A stretch of 11,529 nucleotides of DNA from Kangiellaceae bacterium (GCA_030590405.1 JAUUYO010000102.1:1-11529), one strand, 5' to 3'; numbered from the stretch's first letter, positions 1 through 6,619 are shown. Notes: generated by a model not told the origin, from the letters alone. Program-made: numbers and translations.

Positions 1-78
1 CCATTTATTGAGGCGTAGTATCGCAGGCGAGTTAGTCGTCTAGCTTGTCGAATAACTCACCAATCACTCCAAACAAGC

Positions 79-90
79 GAGGGGAAAGAG
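79..90 (+). promoter_or_regulatory. Ribosome binding site deciding the nirS start
   Basis: The purine-rich run GAGGGGAAAGAG ends 2 bases before the ATG at 93, with its core AGGGG about 8 bases away. It lies inside the reading frame that would start at 45, which argues that the longer version is not the real protein. Confidence 0.75.
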
Positions 91-92
91 TT

Positions 93-1724
93 ATGAAAAA
101 GACAAAAGTAGGTCTCTCTGTATTGGGCTTAACCGCAGGTCTATTCGCATCCAGTTTTGCGATGAATATCAATGCAGCCGAGCCCACTTTATCTGAGGCT
201 GAATTCGAAAAAGCCAAAACACTGTATTTTCAACGTTGTGCCGGTTGTCACGGCGTTTTGCGTAAAGGTGCGACAGGTAAAAATTTAGAACCAGAAAGTA
301 CACTTAAAAAAGGCCAAGCAAGATTAGAAAAAATTATCACCTGGGGTACCGAGGGTGGTATGAATAATTTTGATGATATTTTTTCAAAAGAAGAAATCAG
401 AATGGTTTCAACCTATATTCAGATGGAACCCCCCATTCCACCTGAAATGTCTCTGCAAATGATGAAGGATGCGACGAAACAATTTATTGCGTTAAAAGAC
501 TATCCCAAAAAACCTTTACACGGCCTTAACTGGGAAAACTTTTTTGTCGTTATTGAACGTGATGCGGGTAAAGCGGCCATTATAGACGGTGATACTAAAA
601 AGATTGTTGCTCATTTAGATACCGGTTATGCGGTTCATGTTATCAAAGGTTTGGAACATCACAACACAGACCATCCAAAAGAAACGGTTGGACGTTTCTG
701 GTATACCATCGGTCGTGATGGCAAAGTCAATAAAATTGATCTTTGGCAAACGCCTGACAAAATGTTAGTCGCAGAAACAAAAATGGCTTATGACGCTCGG
801 GATATAGCGGTATCAGGTGATGGTAAATATGTTATTGCCGGTGGTTACTGGCCACCACATTTTGTGATTATGGATGCGAAAACTTTAGAGCCATTAAAAG
901 TCGTATCTACTCGTGGCGTCAATGTTGATGGTGAGTACATCAATGAGTCAAGAGTCGCTGCAATCTATACCACACCGAACGAGCCTACTTTTATGGTTGC
1001 TGCCAAAGAGTTAGGTCAAATGTGGCAAGTTGATTATTCTGATATTGATAACTTGCGTATTGATCAAATGGACTCCGCTAAATTCTTACACGATGGATTT
1101 TTTGATCCAACTGGACGTTATTTCCAAATTGCGGCTAATGCTTCTAATAAGATGGTAGTCATCGATACTAAAGAACGCAAGTTGGAAAAAATGATCGATG
1201 TTGACAAATTACCACATCCTGGACCTGGCGCAAACTGGGTTGATGAAAAATGTGGTCCGGTTGGCGGAACAACTCATTTGGGTGTTGGCTTGGTTTCTGT
1301 TTGGGGCAACGATCCGATTGGTCATCCTAAGCAAGCATGGAAACTTTGTTATGAAGTGGAAACTGACGGTGCTGGCGCGTTTATTCGAACCCATGAAAAT
1401 TCGCAATATGTTTGGGCTGATCAATTAAAGCATCCAGAAGCAGAAGTTCAGCAAAGCGTTCAGGTGTTTGATAAGAAAACCCATGAAATTGTGAAAACGA
1501 TTCGAGTGACTGAAGATAAAGGAAAAGTAGCATTGCACATGGAATTTAACAAAGGTGGCACTGAGGTTTGGGTTTCTGTCTGGAATCGTACCGACAATAA
1601 AAATCCAACTGGTGAAATCGTTATCTATGATGCGAAAACGCTTAAAGAGATTAAACGCATTAAAGGTTTAACCACTCCTACTGGTAAGTTCAATGTTTAT
1701 AATCGAATAAACCATAAGACATAA
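93..1724 (+). CDS. nirS: Cytochrome cd1 nitrite reductase (NO-forming), NirS
   Basis: Reduces nitrite to nitric oxide in the periplasm. The 543-residue product has a signal peptide (about residues 1-29, cleavage near NAA|EPT), then a cytochrome c domain with the haem motif CAGCH (49-53) in the context CHGVLRKGATGK typical of NirS, and Met90 as likely sixth ligand. The eight-bladed d1 propeller follows: His182 (TGYAVH) is the expected d1-haem iron ligand, and His333 (FLHDG) and His375 (PHPGPGANW) match the two catalytic histidines (327 and 369 in the Pseudomonas enzyme, same 42-residue spacing). The C-terminus TPTGKFNVYN is a family signature. I chose the ATG at 93 rather than the in-frame ATG at 45 because 93 has a strong Shine-Dalgarno (79-90) and begins a proper signal peptide. 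Oddities: an insertion of about ten residues after His182, and two extra cysteines (387, 419). A terminator follows. No FNR-type box lies in the 92 bases upstream, so its promoter is probably outside the window. Confidence 0.96.
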   Translation: MKKTKVGLSVLGLTAGLFASSFAMNINAAEPTLSEAEFEKAKTLYFQRCAGCHGVLRKGATGKNLEPESTLKKGQARLEKIITWGTEGGMNNFDDIFSKEEIRMVSTYIQMEPPIPPEMSLQMMKDATKQFIALKDYPKKPLHGLNWENFFVVIERDAGKAAIIDGDTKKIVAHLDTGYAVHVIKGLEHHNTDHPKETVGRFWYTIGRDGKVNKIDLWQTPDKMLVAETKMAYDARDIAVSGDGKYVIAGGYWPPHFVIMDAKTLEPLKVVSTRGVNVDGEYINESRVAAIYTTPNEPTFMVAAKELGQMWQVDYSDIDNLRIDQMDSAKFLHDGFFDPTGRYFQIAANASNKMVVIDTKERKLEKMIDVDKLPHPGPGANWVDEKCGPVGGTTHLGVGLVSVWGNDPIGHPKQAWKLCYEVETDGAGAFIRTHENSQYVWADQLKHPEAEVQQSVQVFDKKTHEIVKTIRVTEDKGKVALHMEFNKGGTEVWVSVWNRTDNKNPTGEIVIYDAKTLKEIKRIKGLTTPTGKFNVYNRINHKT

Positions 1725-1743
1725 AAGTTACTTAGAAAAACCG

Positions 1744-1775
1744 AAAAAGGTGCGGTAATTACCTCACCTTTTTTT
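1744..1775 (+). terminator. Rho-independent terminator after nirS
   Basis: AAAAAGGTG (1744-1752) pairs perfectly with CACCTTTTT (1765-1773), and an inner GGTAATTACC palindrome (1754-1763) extends the hairpin after one C/T mismatch. The 3' arm runs into a T tract ending at 1775. The A-rich 5' side makes it potentially bidirectional. It lies 20 bases after the nirS stop and suggests that most nirS transcripts end before the next gene. Confidence 0.85.
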
Positions 1776-1792
1776 GGACTTTTCATTTTTTC

Positions 1793-1861
1793 GTAGGATG
1801 GGTACTAACCCATCAATATACTGCATAAATTAACCCTTTGATGGGTTAGCACCCATCCTAC
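1793..1861. repeat. REP/BIME-like inverted repeat pair with GTAG ends
   Basis: Two 24-base arms (1793-1816 and 1838-1861) are reverse complements with a single mismatch, separated by 21 bases. Each arm is itself a small hairpin: GTAG followed by GATGGGT, a 4-base loop, and ACCCATC. A GTAG foot beside a short palindrome, two copies facing each other, is the layout of REP/BIME elements moved by RAYT (REP-associated tyrosine transposase) enzymes. No transposase is visible in the window, so the family assignment is an inference from structure. Confidence 0.7.
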
Positions 1862-1891
1862 TGTTATAGCCCATTTCCCGAGATTAAAAAA

Positions 1892-3700
1892 ATGTCAGAA
1901 AAACAATCAAGACTAAAAAGGCTTCTTAACAGAAAAATATTAATGGGCGCAACGGTTGCTGCTGGAATGGTGTTTTTTATTGCTGGTATTATATTCTGGG
2001 GTGGTTTTAACACCGCGATGGAAGCAACCAATACAATGGAGTTTTGTATTAGCTGTCATGAGATGGAAAATAATGTCTATGAAGAATACAAACCAACAAT
2101 CCACTATACCAATCGAACCGGGGTAAGAGCTGGCTGTCCAGATTGTCATGTGCCCGATCCATGGGTTCACAAGGTGGTTAGAAAAATACAAGCCAGTAAC
2201 GAGCTGTATCACAAAGCGATGGGGACTATTGATACCCCGGAAAAATTTAATGAGCATCGTTTGGCCATGGCCAAACGTGTTTGGAAAACTATGAAAAAAA
2301 CCGACTCTCGAGAATGTCGTAACTGCCATAATTTTGAATCAATGGCACCACAATTTCAAAAACCGCGAGCAAGAAATCAACATTTAAATGCCTTTAAAAA
2401 TGGCCAGACCTGTATCGATTGTCATAAGGGGATTGCCCATAATAATGTGCGACATATGTTAACCGATGATGAGCTGGAAGAATTAGAAGCGCCAAATCCT
2501 GAATTCGCCCGTGAAGTTCCGAAAATGTATCTGGACGGTTTAGAGTTGGTAGCCAAACAGGAAGAGGAAGCTAAAGTAAAACAACTTGAAGAGCAAGAAG
2601 CGGCAGAAAAATCGGAGCTTCAACGAGTTGAGCTGGCGGTCGAAGAAGCGCTAACAAAATATAAGCTCGATAATAAAGCCAATAAGACATCGCAAAAAAA
2701 TGATAAGCCCGCAGCGAAAGCGGCTAAGAAATCAAAAAGTAATATTAAAGTTGATTGGGGCAAGGCTGGCAAACGCGATGTAACCATATTCTATCCCGGT
2801 GAAACATCAATCGAATGGGTATTAAATGGGCGGGACCATGGCGGTGCCAGACCTTTTAGTAAAGGCGGTGATCGCTGTGTCACTTGCCATGATAACGAAA
2901 CCGCCGATATGGGGCAAAAGATGGTCACCGGTGAAAAAGCCGAATCAACCCCTATTCCGGGTAAACGAGGCAGTATCCCAGTGAAAGTAGAAACGACTCA
3001 TGATGGTGATTTTTTATATATGAAATTTAGTTGGGCAGATACCAAACACGTACCAGTCGGCTTTGTAGATGGCGGAAAAATGGACCCGGAAAACCCGGTC
3101 AAATTAGCGCTGATGTTTTCCACTGATGAAGTTGAGTTTGCTGATCGCTCCGGTTGTTGGGGAGCGTGTCATCACGACGCGAAAAATATGCCCGATGCGC
3201 CAGAGCAATCGGTTTTAGACACCAGCGAGTTTAAGGAGCAACTTAGTCTTTCTACTGGTGTGAGTAAGTACATCAAAGAAAGTCGAACTAAAATTGAAGT
3301 TAAAGGGCGGCGAGGAAAAAAACGTGGCGGATGGGATAAGCTAGTTACTTCGGATCAATTAACCGATGAAATGGATAGTGAGCATTTTATGGATATTATT
3401 CGATTTAAACCTGAAAGTAATCTTGTGGAAGACGGTCATATTCTGGCGCAAAGAAATATGAGCGGTGGTCAAGGCGCAGAATTCGACGCCATTTTAAAAT
3501 CGGGTAAGTGGACGGTGATGATGAAACGCAAACTTATCTCTGATAAGGCCGGTGATATTGATTTGGCTTTAGATAAAGTTTATAACTTTGGTTTTGCTAT
3601 TCACGATGATTATTCTAATTCCAGATTTCATCATGTGTCTTTGGGTTATAAATTAGGCTTCGATAATAGCGAAGTTGAATTAAACGCTAAGAAACAATAG
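1892..3700 (+). CDS. nirT: NapC/NirT-family multihaem cytochrome c fused to EB_dh-like haem domain
   Basis: Probable quinol-oxidising, membrane-anchored cytochrome feeding electrons to NirS. The 602-residue product has an N-terminal anchor (about 17-37) and four NapC/NirT-type haem motifs: CISCH (52-56), CPDCH (82-86), CRNCH (142-146), CIDCH (174-178). A Glu-rich, probably coiled-coil stretch (about 217-255) and a Lys/Ala-rich linker (about 262-285) lead to a second part with CVTCH (329-333) and CX3CH (Cys422, Cys426, His427; CWGACHHD). That part ends with GFAIHDDYSNSRFHHVSLGY, as in the cytochrome c-552/DMSO-reductase-like (ethylbenzene dehydrogenase, EB_dh) haem-binding domain. Classic NirT is about 200 residues with four haems, so this is roughly three times larger. 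The symbol rests on the N-terminal family and position beside nirS; another NapC-family role is possible. The ATG at 1892 precedes the anchor directly; its Shine-Dalgarno is weak. All haem sites are intact. Confidence 0.8.
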   Translation: MSEKQSRLKRLLNRKILMGATVAAGMVFFIAGIIFWGGFNTAMEATNTMEFCISCHEMENNVYEEYKPTIHYTNRTGVRAGCPDCHVPDPWVHKVVRKIQASNELYHKAMGTIDTPEKFNEHRLAMAKRVWKTMKKTDSRECRNCHNFESMAPQFQKPRARNQHLNAFKNGQTCIDCHKGIAHNNVRHMLTDDELEELEAPNPEFAREVPKMYLDGLELVAKQEEEAKVKQLEEQEAAEKSELQRVELAVEEALTKYKLDNKANKTSQKNDKPAAKAAKKSKSNIKVDWGKAGKRDVTIFYPGETSIEWVLNGRDHGGARPFSKGGDRCVTCHDNETADMGQKMVTGEKAESTPIPGKRGSIPVKVETTHDGDFLYMKFSWADTKHVPVGFVDGGKMDPENPVKLALMFSTDEVEFADRSGCWGACHHDAKNMPDAPEQSVLDTSEFKEQLSLSTGVSKYIKESRTKIEVKGRRGKKRGGWDKLVTSDQLTDEMDSEHFMDIIRFKPESNLVEDGHILAQRNMSGGQGAEFDAILKSGKWTVMMKRKLISDKAGDIDLALDKVYNFGFAIHDDYSNSRFHHVSLGYKLGFDNSEVELNAKKQ

Positions 3701-3707
3701 GAAACTT

Positions 3708-3733
3708 GTAGGAGCGAATAAATTCGCTCCTAC
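3708..3733. repeat. Perfect GTAG-ended palindrome (REP-like)
   Basis: Twelve-base arms GTAGGAGCGAAT and ATTCGCTCCTAC flank a 2-base centre, beginning 8 bases after the nirT stop. Like the elements at 1793 and 8551, it has GTAG at both outer ends but a different core. No T tract follows, so it is not a classical terminator, although the hairpin could stabilise the 3' end of the nirT message. Confidence 0.65.
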
Positions 3734-3780
3734 CGATGTGACGATGTTTTGTTCAATGGATTCAGTAAGGAATATAAATT

Positions 3781-4140
3781 ATGACCCCTAAATTATTGAG
3801 ACGAATATTTATCGGTACTTTGTTGGGCATTTTCATTTTCTCATGTTCTTCAAACAAAACTGACCAGAATAAGAATAAACAAGACCTGACGATTGAAGTC
3901 AGTATGTTGAAATTTGAATTTATCCCTAAAATTTTAACGATCAAGGCGGGCCAGACAGTTCGCTGGATTAATAAAGAAAAACGTCAATATCATAGCGTCT
4001 GGTTTGAACAACAAGGTGAACAAGAGTCGGATTACTTATTTCCTGATGACAGCTTATCTAAGCAGTTTAATACCCCAGGGCGTTATCCTTATCGTTGTGG
4101 GCCGCATCCTGAAATGGTTGCCACAATCATCGTCGAATAA
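3781..4140 (+). CDS. Lipoprotein cupredoxin (small blue copper protein)
   Basis: Predicted type 1 copper electron carrier. The 119-residue product starts with a basic, hydrophobic signal (LLRRIFIGTLLGIFIF) ending at a lipobox-like IFSC, so Cys22 is probably lipidated and the protein tethered in the periplasm; Ser at +2 fits outer-membrane sorting. The mature part is a single cupredoxin domain: MLKFEFIPKILTIKAGQTVRW is the usual beta-sandwich start. The copper ligands are visible as His71 (QYHSVWF), Cys106, His109 and Met112 (CGPHPEM, C-X2-H-X2-M). Azurin and pseudoazurin are known donors to nitrite reductases, so a role between the NirT-like cytochrome and NirS, or towards NorCB, is reasonable but inferred from position. 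It is much shorter than copper nitrite reductase and has only one copper site. A purine-rich site (TAAGGAA) lies just upstream. It stands 80 bases from nirT, separated by the palindrome at 3708. Confidence 0.85.
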   Translation: MTPKLLRRIFIGTLLGIFIFSCSSNKTDQNKNKQDLTIEVSMLKFEFIPKILTIKAGQTVRWINKEKRQYHSVWFEQQGEQESDYLFPDDSLSKQFNTPGRYPYRCGPHPEMVATIIVE

Positions 4141-4173
4141 AGTTCAACGGGTGCAAGCTTTTACTGCTTTCAT

Positions 4174-4187
4174 TTGATTAAGATCAA
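4174..4187 (+). promoter_or_regulatory. FNR/Anr/DNR-type operator, perfect consensus
   Basis: TTGAT-TAAG-ATCAA matches the consensus TTGAT-N4-ATCAA exactly. Its centre is at 4180.5. A good -10 hexamer TAAAAT (4210-4215) predicts a start near 4222, placing the operator at -41.5, the exact class II activator position. It should switch on the downstream receptor gene under low oxygen (FNR/Anr) or NO (DNR); the sequence cannot say which. Confidence 0.85.
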
Positions 4188-4209
4188 TTATTATCAGGTA
4201 ATAACCAAC

Positions 4210-4215
4210 TAAAAT
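4210..4215 (+). promoter_or_regulatory. -10 element of the receptor promoter
   Basis: TAAAAT, one mismatch from TATAAT, lies at the right distance from the FNR-type box. No good -35 hexamer is needed for a class II activated promoter. The predicted start near 4222 gives a leader of about 60 bases. Confidence 0.6.
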
Positions 4216-4237
4216 ACTCTGGTACAAAAAATTCTTT

Positions 4238-4268
4238 AATCAATTAATAATCATTCAATCAATTAATA
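4238..4268. repeat. Two 12-base direct repeats in the receptor leader
   Basis: AATCAATTAATA occurs at 4238-4249 and again at 4257-4268, 19 bases apart. The second copy touches the Shine-Dalgarno (AGGAGA, 4268-4273) of the gene starting at 4281. It could be a repressor site or an mRNA-binding site, or chance in AT-rich leader DNA. Confidence 0.5.
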
Positions 4269-4280
4269 GGAGATAGAACG

Positions 4281-6524
4281 GTGTTTTATCGTCGTACTAT
4301 ATCAGCCATATTCGCTTTGATACTCGCTTGCTCTGCTCTTGCAGAAAAAGCGGATAGTAATAGTCTACAAGGAAATAGTCTACAAGAGAATGATTTACAA
4401 GAGAATAAAGGCGAGATCATAGTTATTATTGGTAAAGTCCCTCGACCAATCGGTGATGTGTTTGGTGCGGTATCGGTGATCGATCGAGAAACGATTGAGC
4501 AAGAGTTGATGCACGATATTGCGGATCTGGTTCGATACCAGGCCGGGATCAGTATCGAAAATGCTGGCTCTCGGTTTGGCTTGTCAGGTTTTACCATTCG
4601 CGGCATCGGGGGTAATCGCGTGGCAACTGAGATTGATGGTATTCCGGTGGCAGATCAATTTAATATTGGTAGTTATTCTAATTCGGGACGTAATTTCATT
4701 GATATCGATCTGGTTCAACAGGTTGAAATTTTAAGAGGGCCTGCTTCCAGTATTTACGGGAGTAATGCGATTGGCGGCGTGGTTTCTTTTGTGACAAAAA
4801 AGCCAGTCGATTTACTTTCAAAAACCGATCAAGATTATTATGTTGGTTTAAAAACTGGATATTATGGAGTTGACAACAGTCGTTTGCTTTCCGTTAATAC
4901 GGCCTTTGCTCAAGGAAAATCCAGCGCGCTGATCACGCTGACCGGTACTAATGGCCATGAGTTTGACAATCATGCCTCAAACGATACCATTGTTGACAGG
5001 CAAGATAAGAGCACTCAATCAATCTTGGCAAAATATTTTTTTGATATTTCTGATAATCAACAATTGAGTCTCAGTTTAGATTATTTTACTAAAGAGTCGG
5101 AAACTACCGTTGAATCCCTGTTAGGTCAGGGGCGTTTTAGAAGTACTACGGGGTTATTTGGCGATGATGAATCAAAAAGAAAAAACATTGCTTTTGCCTA
5201 TGATTTTACTTCTGACACTTCCTGGTTAGAAGGTGGGGTAGTCAGGCTTTATAAGCAAAAAACAGAAACAGAACAACTGACTGACGAAACGCGATTTTCC
5301 AGAGGCACAAATTTTTTCTTCGATCGAGACTTTTTCTACCAGCAAGATATTGATGGTTTAAGATTTAATTTTTATACCAACGTTTCCAATGGGAGTTTAT
5401 ATCATCATATTGGTTATGGCGTTGAGTGGAGTGAAAAAAAAGTCACCGAACTTAGAAGCGCCTTGCAAACCAACCTGGATAATAATACCAGTACCGATAA
5501 TATTTTATCGGAGCAATTTCCATTGAGAGATTTCCCAATATCTAAAGTCAAAGAATTAGGGATTTATCTAAACGATGAAATTGAGATAGAGGGAACGGGA
5601 TTTAGCCTTATTCCTGCATTACGTTTTGACCAGTACCGTCTTAATCCAATGCCTGATGCAATTTATCTCGAAGATAATCAAGCAACCTCGGTAGTCAGTA
5701 TAAAAGAAAGCAATATATCACCGAAGCTTGGGTTGCAGTACGAAATTGATAGCAATAGCCGTTGGTTCCTGCAGTATTTTGAAGGATTCAGAGCGCCGCC
5801 GTTTGAAGATGCTAATATTGGTTTGGATATGCCGCTTTTTAATATCAGGGCTATTCCTAATCCCGATCTAAAATCTGAATCATCAACAGGGTATGAGTTG
5901 GGATACCGTTATAAAACTCATCAGCATAGTCTGGATGTTGTTGGTTTTTATACTAACTATGATGATTTTATTCAAACAAAAGTCAACCTTGGGTTTGATC
6001 CTGTTTCTGGACGACTTTTGTTCCAGTCACAAAATATCGATAGTGCAAAAATCTATGGCAGTGAAATCCAATATCGTTTTAGTAGTGAGGGATGGTTAAG
6101 TAAAACCGATAAGGTTACAGCCTACGCCAATCTGTTTTGGAGTAAAGGCGAAAATGAAGAAACGCAACAACCGTTAAATAATATTGACCCCAATCATTTA
6201 TTGTTAGGCGTTAATTGGCAGAACTCCAGCCAGGTATGGTCAGTCGCTTTACATGCTTCACTTTATGCGGCTAAGGACGATATTGACGAGTTAGATGATC
6301 CGGACCAGCAGTTATTTAAAACAGCAGGCTACGGTGTTGTGGATTTAATTGCTAATTATAAATTCAGTGAAAAAATGGTATTATCGGCGGCGGTTTATAA
6401 TTTAGCTGACCGTCAGTATTGGCGATGGTCAGATGTTAACGGTCTGCTGGTTGATGATCCGGTTATTGATACTTTATCGGCAAGTGGCATTAATGCATCG
6501 CTGCAGTTAAGGATCCATTGGTAA
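4281..6524 (+). CDS. TonB-dependent outer-membrane receptor, haem-receptor-like
   Basis: Outer-membrane importer driven by TonB-ExbB-ExbD. The 747-residue product starts at GTG with a good Shine-Dalgarno (AGGAGA, 4268-4273). It has a signal peptide (about 1-21, SALA|EK), a repetitive linker (27-41), a TonB-box-like EIIVII (45-50), a plug domain (about 55-175) with the typical VEILRGPASSIYGSNAIGG segment, and a 22-strand-type barrel ending in an aromatic residue (RIHW). FRAP (503-506) and NPDL (527-530) boxes are hallmarks of the haem/haemoglobin receptor family, but the histidine normally found between them is absent; the interval holds no His at all. The ligand is therefore uncertain: haem, a haem precursor, an iron chelate or another metal complex. 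A perfect FNR-type box at class II spacing and the position between nir and nor genes suggest supply of a cofactor for anaerobic respiration. Length is normal and the gene is intact. Confidence 0.9.
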   Translation: MFYRRTISAIFALILACSALAEKADSNSLQGNSLQENDLQENKGEIIVIIGKVPRPIGDVFGAVSVIDRETIEQELMHDIADLVRYQAGISIENAGSRFGLSGFTIRGIGGNRVATEIDGIPVADQFNIGSYSNSGRNFIDIDLVQQVEILRGPASSIYGSNAIGGVVSFVTKKPVDLLSKTDQDYYVGLKTGYYGVDNSRLLSVNTAFAQGKSSALITLTGTNGHEFDNHASNDTIVDRQDKSTQSILAKYFFDISDNQQLSLSLDYFTKESETTVESLLGQGRFRSTTGLFGDDESKRKNIAFAYDFTSDTSWLEGGVVRLYKQKTETEQLTDETRFSRGTNFFFDRDFFYQQDIDGLRFNFYTNVSNGSLYHHIGYGVEWSEKKVTELRSALQTNLDNNTSTDNILSEQFPLRDFPISKVKELGIYLNDEIEIEGTGFSLIPALRFDQYRLNPMPDAIYLEDNQATSVVSIKESNISPKLGLQYEIDSNSRWFLQYFEGFRAPPFEDANIGLDMPLFNIRAIPNPDLKSESSTGYELGYRYKTHQHSLDVVGFYTNYDDFIQTKVNLGFDPVSGRLLFQSQNIDSAKIYGSEIQYRFSSEGWLSKTDKVTAYANLFWSKGENEETQQPLNNIDPNHLLLGVNWQNSSQVWSVALHASLYAAKDDIDELDDPDQQLFKTAGYGVVDLIANYKFSEKMVLSAAVYNLADRQYWRWSDVNGLLVDDPVIDTLSASGINASLQLRIHW
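4359..4403 (+). repeat. Three 15-base tandem repeats coding for N-S/D-L-Q-G/E
   Basis: The units at 4359-4373, 4374-4388 and 4389-4403 encode NSLQG, NSLQE and NDLQE, between the signal peptide and the TonB box of the receptor. The first two units differ only at their last two bases, suggesting recent slippage duplication. Each unit is a multiple of three, so copy-number change would alter linker length but not frame. Confidence 0.8.
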
Positions 6525-6570
6525 GTTATCTGCAGCCGTTAGATTGATCAGACAATAGAGGGGCTAAAAC

Positions 6571-6597
6571 AAAGCCCTTAAAAAGATAAGGGTTTTA
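6571..6597 (+). terminator. Probable terminator after the TonB receptor gene
   Basis: AAAGCCCTTA (6571-6580) pairs with TAAGGGTTTT (6587-6596) across a 6-base loop, with one G-T wobble. The T run is short (four) and is part of the stem, so strength is moderate. It separates the receptor unit from the norCB promoter. Confidence 0.6.
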
Positions 6598-6619
6598 TCA
6601 TAACGTATCTCGTCATATA

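Noticed and set aside
1..43. Possible tail of an upstream gene (frames ending at TAG 16-18 or TAG 41-43)
   Set aside because: Only 5 to 13 codons are visible and nothing in them is recognisable; two frames are equally possible.
45..92. Sixteen-residue N-terminal extension of nirS from the ATG at 45
   Set aside because: It would place a polar stretch before the signal peptide, and the strong ribosome binding site at 79-90 serves the ATG at 93.
1..92. FNR/DNR box for nirS
   Set aside because: Searched for TTGAT-N4-ATCAA and near variants and found none; the promoter may lie outside the window.
1940..2329. Minus-strand open frame of 129 codons opposite the nirT-like gene
   Set aside because: Lies fully within a strongly supported multihaem coding region on the other strand; no recognisable motif.
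4150..4172. Terminator after the cupredoxin gene (AAGC...GCTT)
   Set aside because: The stem is only 4-5 base pairs and no T tract follows.
4281..4350. Lipoprotein reading of the receptor signal (ILAC)
   Set aside because: Leu at -2 is atypical for a lipobox, and TonB receptors have ordinary signal peptides; SALA|EK is a good cleavage site.
6544..6557. TTGATCAGACAATA as an FNR-type box
   Set aside because: The left half is perfect but the right half does not match ATCAA, and it lies before the terminator at 6571.
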